DNA of 64,000 bases from CAWJHE01 sp963842455 (GTDB taxonomy: Bacteria; Chloroflexota; Anaerolineae; Anaerolineales; UBA4823): the NCBI GenBank assembly GCA_963842455.1, contig CAWJHE010000005.1, forward strand, positions 1 through 64,000, read 5' to 3'. Positions within the stretch are counted from its first letter, which is position 1. Every line of letters begins with the position of its first letter. Below are positions 52,300-60,865 of the stretch, one piece after another. Below the pieces are notes generated by a model. The model made no database searches, was not told the origin of the DNA, and saw only the letters and a list, made by a program, of their open reading frames with translations. The position numbers were made by a program, and so were the translations under genes.

Positions 52300-54522
52300 A
52301 TGCCAATCATTGGTCAGTCTGTCACGCGCGTAGATGCTGTATCAAAAGTTACCGGAGATGCTCTTTATCCAGGCGATATCCATATGCCAGACCAGGCGTA
52401 TATGAAGGTGCTATTCGCAAGGCGCCCTCATGCGATTGTCAAACGCATTGATATCAGCCAGGCAGAAGCTCTAGATGGGGTACTGGCGGTTTTTACAGCG
52501 AAAGATGTGCCAGTCAATGAATATGGCTTGGGCATTCCCGACCAACCTGTTTTGTGCGGTCCTGGCTCGAAAAAGCCCTTTGCTGATCGTGTGCGTTTTA
52601 TTGGCGACCAGGTGGCGCTAGTTGTGGCGGAATCTGAAATGATCGCTGCGGCTGCTTTGGATTTGATTGAAGTGGATTACGAGGATTTACCCGTGGTTGA
52701 TGAGCCTTTGGCAGCCATGCAATCAAGCGCTCCTTTATTACACCCTGATCGAGATTCAAATGTTTTCTGTCATTATCGCATACGCAAAGGGGATGTTGAG
52801 ACGGCTTTCTCTAAATCTGATGTGATTATCGAAGGCGAGTACCGCACGCCGGCTCAAGAGCATGCATATCTCCAACCCGAAGCGGGATTGGGATATATTG
52901 ACGATGAAGGACGTGTCACGGTTACCATAGCTGGTCAATGGACGCATAAGGATCAACAACAAATTGCCCATGCCCTTGATTTGCCGTTGGAGCAGGTACG
53001 GGTAATCTATCCAGCAATTGGTGGTGCTTTTGGTGGGCGTGAAGATATGTCTTTGCAAATTGTCCTTGCCCTAGCTGCTTGGAGGTTACATCAACGAGGC
53101 ATTCGGCGACCTGTCAAAACCATCTGGTCACGAGAGGAATCGATTATTGGTCACCATAAACGCCACCCCTACATCATTCGTACACGCTGGGGAGCAAGTA
53201 AAGAAGGAAAAATTCTGGCAGCAGAGGTAGAGGTAATTGAGGATGGGGGTGCTTATGCGTACACATCAACAAAGGTTTTAGGAAACGCCACCTTGATGTG
53301 TACGGGTCCGTATGAGATTCCGAATGTAAAGGTAGATTCTTACGCTGTTTATACCAACAATATCCCTGGCGGAGCGTTCCGTGGGTTTGGTGGACCGCAA
53401 GGAGCCTTTGAAGCAGAAACTCAACTGAACCGCATCGCAGAGGCGTTGGGAATGGATCCTGTTGAGCTGCGCATGCGAAATGTTCTCCGGGAGGGTTCTT
53501 TGCTGTCGGTAGGCACACCTTTGCCCAAGGGAGTCAGTATGCCACAGGTGATCGAAAAGTGTGCGGCTGAGTCTGGCTGGCAAAAATCATCGCAAGGCTG
53601 GGGTAAATCCAGGGAAGACGTACGTCTTTCTGGAAAACTGCCAGATCACATCAAGCGAGGCAAGGGTTTTGCTGCTTCCTTTAAGAACGTAGGTTTCTCA
53701 TTCGGAGCACCTGAGAATTGTTGGGCAACCGCTGAGATCTATGGGGCTGCGGAGATTGAACGCGTAGTTATCCGGCATGCTGCTGCTGAGGTCGGTCAAG
53801 GTACACACACTGCGATTGCACAAATGGCAGCGGACGCAGCGAATGTACCGCTAGAATGTATCCAATTGATTGTTTCAGACACAGCGGAAACAAAGGATTC
53901 TGGCAGTGTTTCTGCATCACGAATGACATTTATGGCAGGAAATTCAGTCAAGGGTGCAGTTGAGGCTGCTTTGGAAAAATGGAAAGCTGAAGAGCGCCCG
54001 GCAATAGCAACATACCAGTATTGGCCTCCCAAGACTACACCGTATGATCCTCAAACAGGAAAATCTGAACCGAATTTCTCCTATGGTTATGTGGCTCAAA
54101 CTGCCTGGATTGAGGTGGACACAGAAACAGGACATGTACGCATATTAGATTTGGTATCAGTGAATGATGTGGGGCGTGCGGTTAACCCTCAACAAGTTCA
54201 AGGGCAGATTGAAGGAGCCGTGGTCCAGGCAGCTGGTTATGCGATTTTAGAAAATTTTGTACAGCGAGACGGGTATGTTCAAACCCCACATCTTTCAACA
54301 TACCTCATCCCAACTGTTCTTGACATACCTGAACATGTGGAGTCGGTTATTCTTGAATATCCTGACCCAATCGGTCCCTGGGGGGCGCGTGGAATGGCAG
54401 AAATGCCATTCTTGCCAGTAGCGCCTGCGGTCATTGCTGCCCTGCATGATGCAACCGGTGTCTGGTTTTCCGAATTTCCATTAACGCCTGAACGTGTTCT
54501 GCGCGGATTGGGAAAAATCTGA
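52300..54522 (+). CDS. Molybdopterin-binding hydroxylase large subunit (xanthine dehydrogenase/CO dehydrogenase family)
   Basis: 740 residues. N-terminal a/b-hammerhead domain (VTRVDAVSKVTGDALYPGDI) and the molybdopterin domain with YLQPEAGLGYID, GGAFGGREDMSLQ, NIPGGAFRGFGGPQG and the catalytic Glu in ARGMAEMPFLP. Normally this subunit pairs with 2Fe-2S and FAD subunits, but none lies nearby. The YqeB and YqeC-MocA genes that follow mark a selenium-dependent molybdenum hydroxylase system, in which a labile Se is inserted at the active site. Substrate unknown (purines, nicotinate-like or other heterocycles). AAGGAG lies before ATG 52300. Confidence 0.9.
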   Translation: MPIIGQSVTRVDAVSKVTGDALYPGDIHMPDQAYMKVLFARRPHAIVKRIDISQAEALDGVLAVFTAKDVPVNEYGLGIPDQPVLCGPGSKKPFADRVRFIGDQVALVVAESEMIAAAALDLIEVDYEDLPVVDEPLAAMQSSAPLLHPDRDSNVFCHYRIRKGDVETAFSKSDVIIEGEYRTPAQEHAYLQPEAGLGYIDDEGRVTVTIAGQWTHKDQQQIAHALDLPLEQVRVIYPAIGGAFGGREDMSLQIVLALAAWRLHQRGIRRPVKTIWSREESIIGHHKRHPYIIRTRWGASKEGKILAAEVEVIEDGGAYAYTSTKVLGNATLMCTGPYEIPNVKVDSYAVYTNNIPGGAFRGFGGPQGAFEAETQLNRIAEALGMDPVELRMRNVLREGSLLSVGTPLPKGVSMPQVIEKCAAESGWQKSSQGWGKSREDVRLSGKLPDHIKRGKGFAASFKNVGFSFGAPENCWATAEIYGAAEIERVVIRHAAAEVGQGTHTAIAQMAADAANVPLECIQLIVSDTAETKDSGSVSASRMTFMAGNSVKGAVEAALEKWKAEERPAIATYQYWPPKTTPYDPQTGKSEPNFSYGYVAQTAWIEVDTETGHVRILDLVSVNDVGRAVNPQQVQGQIEGAVVQAAGYAILENFVQRDGYVQTPHLSTYLIPTVLDIPEHVESVILEYPDPIGPWGARGMAEMPFLPVAPAVIAALHDATGVWFSEFPLTPERVLRGLGKI

Positions 54523-54531
54523 TCAGTTCTC

Positions 54532-55368
54532 ATGAAAAGAGTCAATTCAATGAGATTGAAAACTATCATTTTGGGTGGTGGTGATCTGGCGAGTGGAGTG
54601 GCCTTACGCCTCTTCCGCTCTGGGCTACAAATCATCATCACCGAATTGCCTGAACCGATCATGGTTCGGCGCTTGGTGTCCTTTGGCGAGGCTATGTACC
54701 GCGGTGAGTTTTTGGTTGAAGGAGTTGCCTCAAAACGGATCACGGATGCAGGTGAATTGGATCTGGTTCTTGCTCAGCAAATGATCCCGGTTATCGCTAT
54801 GCCGGTCACGAGTCTGGTTGCACAGATTGAAGAGCAAAGCCCCTTGATCATCGTAGACGCTCGAATGCGAAAACAGGCACCAGAGTTTGACCGAGGCCTG
54901 GCGTCTCTGGTGCTTGGCTTGGGACCAGGATTTGTTGCAGGCAAGAATTGTCATGCGGTTATTGAGACACAACGCGGTCATTGGCTGGGAAGGGTGATCT
55001 GGCAGGGAGAGCCATTGGGGGATACTGGCATACCTGAAAAGGTCCAGATCTACGATTCCGAGCGTGTTTTAAGGGCTCCTGCTGAAGGGATTATCGAATC
55101 TTATGCACAGATTGGCGATCATCTTCAGCCAGGGCAATGTATCGCGAAGATAGGGAAAGAAAACGTGGTTGCACCTTTTAAGGGAGTGTTGCGGGGCTTG
55201 GTTCATACAGGTTTACAAGTAACCCGGGGTATGAAAATTGGTGATGTGGATCCTCGCGATGATCCGCGTTATTGCATACAAGTTTCCGACAAGTCTTTAG
55301 CCATTGGCGGCGCAGTTCTTGAAGCCATCCTGACAAAAGAAGAATTTCGTCCATTATTGTGGAAGTGA
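54532..55368 (+). CDS. yqeB: Selenium-dependent molybdenum hydroxylase system protein YqeB
   Basis: 278 residues of the EF2563/YqeB family: IILGGGDLASGVALRL at a Rossmann-like N-terminus, RLVSFGEAMYRGEFLVEGV, DARMRKQAP, GLGPGFVAGKNCHAVIET, and a C-terminal VLRAPAEGIIESYAQIGD to RGLVHTGLQVTRGMKIGDVDPR. It is thought to help mature Se-containing Mo hydroxylases. Nine bases after the large subunit gene. A second possible start at 54550 (MRLKTIILGGG) fits the family better. Confidence 0.88.
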   Translation: MKRVNSMRLKTIILGGGDLASGVALRLFRSGLQIIITELPEPIMVRRLVSFGEAMYRGEFLVEGVASKRITDAGELDLVLAQQMIPVIAMPVTSLVAQIEEQSPLIIVDARMRKQAPEFDRGLASLVLGLGPGFVAGKNCHAVIETQRGHWLGRVIWQGEPLGDTGIPEKVQIYDSERVLRAPAEGIIESYAQIGDHLQPGQCIAKIGKENVVAPFKGVLRGLVHTGLQVTRGMKIGDVDPRDDPRYCIQVSDKSLAIGGAVLEAILTKEEFRPLLWK

Positions 55369-55374
55369 GTTTTT

Positions 55375-56733
55375 TTGAAACTGATTGAAGCGCTTCGATT
55401 GGACAATAAAACTCGTTTGGCTCTGGTTGGCGCTGGCGGCAAAACGAGCGCACTCTTCCGGCTGGGACGTGAATTATTGGAAATGAATCAGCAATCAATC
55501 CCAATGGTATGGCTGAGCTCAACGACGCACCTTTCCCAGAACCAGCTAGGTTACGCTGACCAGCATATTGAACTCAGTGATGAATCATCCGATTTCCAGA
55601 AATTCATGGAACCGTCTGCAAAAGGAACGGTATTGTTTACGGGTCCGTCTGTTGAAAATGAGCGTACAGCTGGATTGAGTTTACCCGTTTTAGATGCAAT
55701 AAGAGCTCAAGCAGATTTCCTGAATATCCCGATCATTGTCGAAGCGGATGGCTCAAAAAGGCTGCCGGCAAAAGCACCAGCTACACATGAGCCGGTTATT
55801 CCTGATTGGATTGAGCAGGTAGTTGTTTTGGCAGGTCTTTCCGTTCTGGGGAAACCTTTGACGCAGGATTGGGTCCACCGGCCGGAAATTTTTTCCAAGC
55901 TGAGTGGACTTCCGATGGGAGAAAAAGTGACGCGAGAAGCCCTGGTTAATGTTCTGGGCAACCGGTCGGGGGGACTGAAAGGCATCCCGGAGCATGCCAG
56001 GAAAGTTTTGTTGCTCAACCAGGCGCTTAGTGCAGAACAGCAAGCTGCTGGACAGTGGATTGCTTCGCAATTATTAGGCAAGTTTGATGCGGTTGTTTTA
56101 GCACAACTTCAACCGCCCGTTGGTGAAGGTGAGGTCCTGGCCGTGTATGAACGTGTTGCAGGCGTTGTATTGGCTGCAGGAGCTTCTAAAAGATTAGGTA
56201 GACCAAAGCAGTTATTGGTTTGGCGCAATCATTCCCTGGTTTTTCATGCAGCATCGATTGGATTGAAAGCTGGTCTGGATCCGGTAATGGTAGTAACTGG
56301 TTATTCTGGGCAGGAAGTTGCCAGCGAAGTTCGAGAGTTAGCGGTTGGGGTCGTGGAAAATCTGGATTGGCAAAGTGGGCAAAGCTCATCTGTGTCCGCG
56401 GCGATCCAGGCTTTACCCAAAGATGTTGGAGCGGTGATTTTTCTTTTGTCAGATCAGCCTCTGATCCCCGTTGATCTGGTTCAGGGATTGGTTGCATTGC
56501 ATGCGGAGACCTTAGCACCCATTGTCGCGCCATTAATAAAAGGCAGGCGAACAAACCCGGTTTTATTTGATCGTAAACTGTTCTTTGAACTATCTCAATT
56601 GTCTGGCGACACAGGCGGTCGGGTTTTATTTTCTCGCTATCCGGTAAAGTGGCTAGACTGGTATCAAGATGGCGTTGATCTGGATATTGATACAGACCAG
56701 GACTATCAATATTTACTTTCTTTGGATGATTAA
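55375..56733 (+). CDS. YqeC-MocA fusion: selenium-dependent hydroxylase accessory protein with nucleotidyltransferase domain
   Basis: 452 residues in two parts. Residues 1-260 are YqeC (P-loop-like ALVGAGGKTSALFRLGREL, IIVEADGSKRLPAKAPATHEP, HRPEIFSKLSG). Residues 262-450 are a MocA-type cytidylyl/guanylyltransferase (AGVVLAAGASKRLGRPKQLL, LLSDQPLIPVDLV, GRRTNPVLFD) that would attach a nucleotide to molybdopterin. Usually separate genes, here joined in one frame. The start is TTG 55375 with GGAAGTGAG overlapping the yqeB stop. Confidence 0.88.
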   Translation: MKLIEALRLDNKTRLALVGAGGKTSALFRLGRELLEMNQQSIPMVWLSSTTHLSQNQLGYADQHIELSDESSDFQKFMEPSAKGTVLFTGPSVENERTAGLSLPVLDAIRAQADFLNIPIIVEADGSKRLPAKAPATHEPVIPDWIEQVVVLAGLSVLGKPLTQDWVHRPEIFSKLSGLPMGEKVTREALVNVLGNRSGGLKGIPEHARKVLLLNQALSAEQQAAGQWIASQLLGKFDAVVLAQLQPPVGEGEVLAVYERVAGVVLAAGASKRLGRPKQLLVWRNHSLVFHAASIGLKAGLDPVMVVTGYSGQEVASEVRELAVGVVENLDWQSGQSSSVSAAIQALPKDVGAVIFLLSDQPLIPVDLVQGLVALHAETLAPIVAPLIKGRRTNPVLFDRKLFFELSQLSGDTGGRVLFSRYPVKWLDWYQDGVDLDIDTDQDYQYLLSLDD

Positions 56734-56776
56734 TTAAAAACGAGGTTTATTTTGCCAGGGATTGTAGTTTAATCAG

Positions 56777-57379
56777 ATGGTTGCGAAAAGAGACCCACTG
56801 GTCGGCGCCGTTGTGCTGGCAGCCGGTATGTCCCGCAGGATGGGGAAACCGAAACTGGTTCTTCCCTGGGGAGATACTACAGTTATTGGTCAGGTTGTCC
56901 GTGTCTTACAGCAAGCTGGTGTCTTAGAAATTGTGGTGGTGACAGGTGGAGACCGTAAAAGGGTTGAAGAAGCGCTCGCTGGTTTTCCTGTGAAGCTTGT
57001 TCAGAATGAGCATTACAGGGAAGATCATATGTTGCTCTCTTTGCAGACAGGCATACAACATTTGAGCGAGCGTGTAGAGGCTGTATTTGTGGTCTTGGGT
57101 GACCAGCCTCAAATTAAGCCGGATGTCATTACGGCACTGTTATGTCATTATGTTGTGAACCATCCAAAATTGTTGGCGCCAAGTTTTCAAAACCGTCGCG
57201 GGCATCCCTGGCTGGTCGATCAAAAAATTTGGCCGGATTTACTGAAACAACTTCCCCCCACAACCTTGAGACAGTGGTTGCATAATTGGACTGACGAGAT
57301 GGATTACCTGGTAGTCCAAAGCGATACCATTTTTAGAGATTTAGACACTCCTGGAGATTACCTCCGTGAGCGACCTTGA
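56777..57379 (+). CDS. Molybdenum cofactor nucleotidyltransferase, MocA type, second copy
   Basis: 200 residues. GAVVLAAGMSRRMGKPKLVLPWG (nucleotide-binding Gly-rich loop with the Arg-Lys motif), VVTGGDRKRVEEAL, FVVLGDQPQIKPDVI and NRRGHPWLVDQKIW. It is an independent version of the domain fused to YqeC just upstream, so the operon encodes two. One may make MCD and the other modify a different or selenium-bearing cofactor form (inference). No Shine-Dalgarno precedes the ATG. Confidence 0.85.
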   Translation: MVAKRDPLVGAVVLAAGMSRRMGKPKLVLPWGDTTVIGQVVRVLQQAGVLEIVVVTGGDRKRVEEALAGFPVKLVQNEHYREDHMLLSLQTGIQHLSERVEAVFVVLGDQPQIKPDVITALLCHYVVNHPKLLAPSFQNRRGHPWLVDQKIWPDLLKQLPPTTLRQWLHNWTDEMDYLVVQSDTIFRDLDTPGDYLRERP

Positions 57380-57596
57380 TAAGGTCGTCGAATCAATATG
57401 AAATACCCTTGCATTCTTGCCAAACATATGCTATTTTCAGGGTGTTAGCTCCAGAAAGGTAATTGATTTATACCGGTGGTTGTTTGATTGGTGAGATGCA
57501 CGATGATATTTCTTCATTTGGTCAGCTTGGGCAAGTGTCTCATTTCACTGTTTACATTGCAGGTGTTCTTATAAATATATTTGTTGGGAGAAGTGA

Positions 57597-57974
57597 ATGG
57601 CTAGAGATAAAAGTATTGTGATTGTTGATGACGAGATTGAAACAGTCGAAATGTTCTCTGAGATGATGCGCTTGGGCGGTTTTCAGGTCTATAAATCCAT
57701 TGGTGGGGCTAAGGCGATTGAATTGATTTCTGAAACCAGGCCTTCCGTGGTTTTGTTAGATTTGATGATGGCTGATGTGTCAGGTTTAGACATATTGAAT
57801 TATATTCGGCGTGATCCGGGCTTAGAAAAAACACCTGTGATCGTTGTTACCGCCAAGAGCTTTCCCGAGGATATCCGCACCTGTATGGAAGCTGGAGCGA
57901 GCTTGTTTCTGGAAAAACCTGTTGCCTATAAAGATTTACGCAAAGCTGTCGAGCAGATGGTAGGAAAACTATAA
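57597..57974 (+). CDS. Single-domain response regulator (CheY-like receiver)
   Basis: 125 residues, one receiver domain without output domain. Acidic pair in IVIVDDEIET, phosphoacceptor Asp in VVLLDLMMADVSG, Thr in VIVVTAKS and Lys in LFLEKPVA. Needs a separate histidine kinase and target; none is adjacent. GGGAGAAG precedes the ATG. Confidence 0.9.
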   Translation: MARDKSIVIVDDEIETVEMFSEMMRLGGFQVYKSIGGAKAIELISETRPSVVLLDLMMADVSGLDILNYIRRDPGLEKTPVIVVTAKSFPEDIRTCMEAGASLFLEKPVAYKDLRKAVEQMVGKL

Positions 57975-57989
57975 TGGTTTTCTTGAGAA

Positions 57990-58589
57990 GTGTCAAATAG
58001 CGAAAAAGATATGAGTGTTATTCGGGCATTTATCGCAATCACATTGTCTGAAGAAATCTACCAGGGCATTGAGCAAGTACTCGATAGTTTACGCGAGAAA
58101 CTCCCTGATGCGCCTTTACGTTGGGTACCTGCCAGGAATATTCACCTAACCATTAAGTTCTTAGGGAATGTATCCATAGCGAACCTGGAAATGCTTAAGA
58201 ATTCTTTAGAGGTAGAAGCCCGCCAGCAACCGGCATTTGAAGTAAGTGTTGGCCGGTTTGGCGCTTTTCCAACGGTGAACAGACCGCGAGTTTTGTGGAT
58301 CGGTGTGGGACCGTCGAAACCTTTGCAAGCCATCCAGTCTGTGATTGACCATGAGACGGATCGATTAGGGTATCCAAAAGAAGATCGTCCCTTTTCGCCA
58401 CATTTGACCCTGGCCAGGGTTTCTCGGAATGCATCTCCACATGATGTCAAAGCGATTAGCCAGGTAATTTCCAACTTCGAGGTCGGTTTTCTAGGTGCAT
58501 TTAAGGTAGAAGATATTCATCTTTATCGCAGCGACCTTCTTCGAGAAGGGGCAGTCTATACACGCTTGTTCTCAGTTCGATTACAATAG
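57990..58589 (+). CDS. thpR: RNA 2',3'-cyclic phosphodiesterase
   Basis: 199-residue 2H phosphoesterase (LigT/ThpR). Two catalytic HxTx motifs are present: IHLTIKFLG and PHLTLARV, with RAFIAITLSEEI at the N-terminus and HLYRSDLLREGAVYTRL at the end, the family's closing signature. GTG 57990 or ATG 58011 may be the start; family similarity begins at VIRAFIAI, favouring 58011. Begins 15 bases after the response regulator. Confidence 0.9.
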   Translation: MSNSEKDMSVIRAFIAITLSEEIYQGIEQVLDSLREKLPDAPLRWVPARNIHLTIKFLGNVSIANLEMLKNSLEVEARQQPAFEVSVGRFGAFPTVNRPRVLWIGVGPSKPLQAIQSVIDHETDRLGYPKEDRPFSPHLTLARVSRNASPHDVKAISQVISNFEVGFLGAFKVEDIHLYRSDLLREGAVYTRLFSVRLQ

Positions 58590-58639
58590 GTAATGTAAGG
58601 AAACACAAATATTAAACTACATACCATGAGAGGTGACAT

Positions 58640-58984
58640 CTGAATACGTTAGACATTGCACGCAATATCGTATCATTACTTGAGGAAAAGAAGGGTGAAA
58701 ACATCGTTTTATTGGATATCCGCGAATTATCTGATTTCGCGGATTATTTTGTGATTTGTACTGGCACCAGCGATCGCATGTTGGCTGCTCTGGCCGACCA
58801 AGTGATCGATCATATGCGCAGTGGGTTTCGGATTCGCGGTCGAAAAGAGGGTGAATCCCGAGAAGGCTGGATATTAGTTGATTATGGTGATGTGATTCTG
58901 CACCTGTTTTCTCCCGACAGGCGAGATTATTATCGCCTTGAAGATTTGTGGGGAGACGGAAAAGTAATATTGAGATTACAGTGA
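58640..58984 (+). CDS. rsfS: Ribosomal silencing factor RsfS, apparent CTG start
   Basis: 114 residues. Binds ribosomal protein uL14 and blocks subunit joining. Conserved regions: DIARNIVSLLEEKKGENIVLLDI, SDFADYFVICTGTSDRMLAALAD, GWILVDYGDVILHLFSP and RRDYYRLEDLWGD. The frame has a TGA at 58634-58636, so the full N-terminus can only begin at CTG 58640 (or ATT 58652). GAGAGGTGA at 58628-58636 sits at the right distance from that CTG. An ATG-like start further in (TTG 58712) would delete the first conserved helix. Confidence 0.88.
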   Translation: MNTLDIARNIVSLLEEKKGENIVLLDIRELSDFADYFVICTGTSDRMLAALADQVIDHMRSGFRIRGRKEGESREGWILVDYGDVILHLFSPDRRDYYRLEDLWGDGKVILRLQ

Positions 58985-59083
58985 TGGTTGGGTTATTTTT
59001 CAAGTCTATAAGCTGAAACATCATCAGATTAATAGACTGCCACAGTAAATCCTATTTCTGCCTGGTCACAGAGGAGTCTGAGC

Positions 59084-59581
59084 ATGGAGCAAAAAGCCTT
59101 CCAGGATTACTATCCTGAATTGTTGAGCCACTGTTATGGATGTGGACGGCTAAATGAATATGGCTTGCAAATCAAAAGTTACTGGGATGGGGATGAAAGT
59201 GTGTGTGTGTTTCAACCGCGGGCGTATCATACAGCCGTACCTGGCTATGTTTATGGCGGGTTGATTGCTTCATTAATCGATTGCCACAGCACAGGAACGG
59301 CCGCAGCTGCTGCCTATCGAGCAGACGATCGCCCCATGGATTCGGAGCCGGCTTACCGTTTTCTCACAGCCTCTTTGCATGTTGACTACCTGAGCCCAAC
59401 CCCAATTGATGGGCCTCTGGAAATTCGCGGGATGGTCAAGGAGATCAAAGGTCGAAAAGTGGTGATCACCACCAATTTACTTGCTAAGGGAAAGGTCTGC
59501 GCACGCGGGGAAGTTGTGGCAGTCCAGGTTCCACAGGCGTTTTTGGATCAGCTGGAAGAGGAACAAAGCCCTAAGCAATAG
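59084..59581 (+). CDS. Hotdog-fold thioesterase, PaaI type
   Basis: 165 residues. The SHCYGCGRLNEYGLQIKSYW start with two cysteines, VYGGLIASLIDCHSTGTAAA (the hotdog helix with catalytic Asp region) and LHVDYLSPTPIDGPLEIRG mark the PaaI/YigI-like acyl-CoA thioesterase group. Substrate unknown. GAGGAG lies before the ATG. Followed by a hairpin. Confidence 0.88.
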   Translation: MEQKAFQDYYPELLSHCYGCGRLNEYGLQIKSYWDGDESVCVFQPRAYHTAVPGYVYGGLIASLIDCHSTGTAAAAAYRADDRPMDSEPAYRFLTASLHVDYLSPTPIDGPLEIRGMVKEIKGRKVVITTNLLAKGKVCARGEVVAVQVPQAFLDQLEEEQSPKQ

Positions 59582-59591
59582 AAATACCACA

Positions 59592-59634
59592 AACGTCTCA
59601 CCCAGTTGTTTTTGCATAAACGAGGTGAGACGTT
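59592..59634. terminator. Long hairpin between convergent genes
   Basis: Eleven-bp perfect stem (592-602 with 624-634) around a 21-base loop, located between the thioesterase and ferredoxin genes. No good U-run on either side, so termination may be inefficient or factor-dependent. Confidence 0.45.
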
Positions 59635-59678
59635 GTAATATTCTCAAACTTTATTCAAGCAATTATCTTGATCAGATT

Positions 59679-60047
59679 TTAGGCTGCTGGTGGGGTTATC
59701 CACTCAGGTTCTGGCGTGATATCGTCTTTAGGCGCTGGTCCGGTGTCTCCGTTCCATTCTGGATTGGTTTCTGCTGTGACCAGGGTAGTTAAATTCATGT
59801 CATGATCACAGATAATCTGGCAAGATAAGCGTGCTTTTCCGAGCAGATCTCTGGCAACCAGACGGTCATACTCAGCCTGGGTCATCTTTTCCGGCTCACC
59901 TTCAATAAATTCAACTCGGCAAGTCGTGCAGCGAGCATTTCCACCACAGCGGTGTCCAATGGCGACGCCCGATTCTTCTATAGCCAGTACCAAACGCTTC
60001 CCATTTTCAACTTCAATTGTTTTTCCGTTAACCGTTAGTTTTGGCAT
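59679..60047 (-). CDS. 2Fe-2S ferredoxin
   Basis: 122 residues. N-terminal PKLTVNGKTIEVENGKRLVLAIEESG and the plant/vertebrate-type cluster pattern C-GGNAR-C-TT-C with the fourth Cys in LSCQII. A C-terminal acidic/Pro-rich tail of about 25 residues is unusual. Electron partner unknown. GGGAGAAA lies before the ATG. Confidence 0.9.
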   Translation of the reverse strand: MPKLTVNGKTIEVENGKRLVLAIEESGVAIGHRCGGNARCTTCRVEFIEGEPEKMTQAEYDRLVARDLLGKARLSCQIICDHDMNLTTLVTAETNPEWNGDTGPAPKDDITPEPEWITPPAA

Positions 60048-60195
60048 AAATTTCTCCCTTTTTAAATAATATATAGCTACGATTCCGCCAGGCTTGCTGA
60101 GTTATAGCATACCCGTTGGCCTTTTTTATCATTATAATAGAAAATCTTGGGTCTTCGACTTTGAGAAAATGATTTTTTATGGTGCTCAAAGCATT

Positions 60196-60495
60196 TTACT
60201 CATTTGTGTTGTTCGACCGATCAGGCTGATGTCTTCGCTCGAGCTCGGCAGCAACCTGGGATGGCTGCAAACCACGGTAAGAGAGTAAAACGAAGACATG
60301 GTATAGCAAGTCTGATATTTCTTCAATCAAACGTGTATTCCCCTGGTTTTTGGCAGCCAGGATGATTTCAACAGCCTCTTCCCCGACCTTCTTGAGGATT
60401 TCATCCTCACCAGCGTTTAGCAGTAGATTGGTATACGAACCTGGCTGTGGGTGGTTTTTCCGATCTTCAATGATGCGAAATAGTTGGTCAAACAT
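60196..60495 (-). CDS. hisE: Phosphoribosyl-ATP pyrophosphatase
   Basis: 99 residues; second step of histidine synthesis. IIEDRKNHPQPGSYTNLLL, GEEAVEIILAAK and ISDLLYHVFVLL carry the MazG-like metal-binding acidic residues. The ATG at 60495 overlaps the hisI stop by eight bases. Last gene of the his operon. Confidence 0.93.
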   Translation of the reverse strand: MFDQLFRIIEDRKNHPQPGSYTNLLLNAGEDEILKKVGEEAVEIILAAKNQGNTRLIEEISDLLYHVFVLLSYRGLQPSQVAAELERRHQPDRSNNTNE

Positions 60496-60814
60496 CGATT
60501 TCCTCCAAATTTCGATAAAAACAAGTGGTTGCTCCGGTATGACATGCCGGACCATTAGGCGTGACCAGTAAGAGCAATGTGTCCTGATCGCAATCAACCA
60601 GGATGGAATGGATTTTCATTGTGTTTCCGGAAGTCTCCCCTTTATGCCATAATTGTTTTCGGCTACGGCTCCAAAAATGTGCCTCACCAGTGTCAATCGT
60701 GAGTTGCAATGCTTCGGCGTTCATCCAGGCAACCATTAAGACCTGGCGACTCTGGCTATCCTGAACGATGCAGGTGATGAGACCAGCCTGATCAAATTTG
60801 AGTTTCTTTTTCAT
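60488..60814 (-). CDS. hisI: Phosphoribosyl-AMP cyclohydrolase
   Basis: 108 residues; third step of histidine synthesis. QVLMVAWMNAEALQLTI, FWSRSRKQLWHKGETSGN, the metal-site CDQDT and CHTGATTCFY are all present. The hisE function is on a separate adjacent gene rather than fused. ATG 60814 has GGGAAG upstream; the frame is open to 60832. Confidence 0.93.
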   Translation of the reverse strand: MKKKLKFDQAGLITCIVQDSQSRQVLMVAWMNAEALQLTIDTGEAHFWSRSRKQLWHKGETSGNTMKIHSILVDCDQDTLLLLVTPNGPACHTGATTCFYRNLEEIDV

Positions 60815-60865
60815 GGATTGCGCTCTTCCCAATAATGAATGTTTAGCATATACGGGATCATCGTT

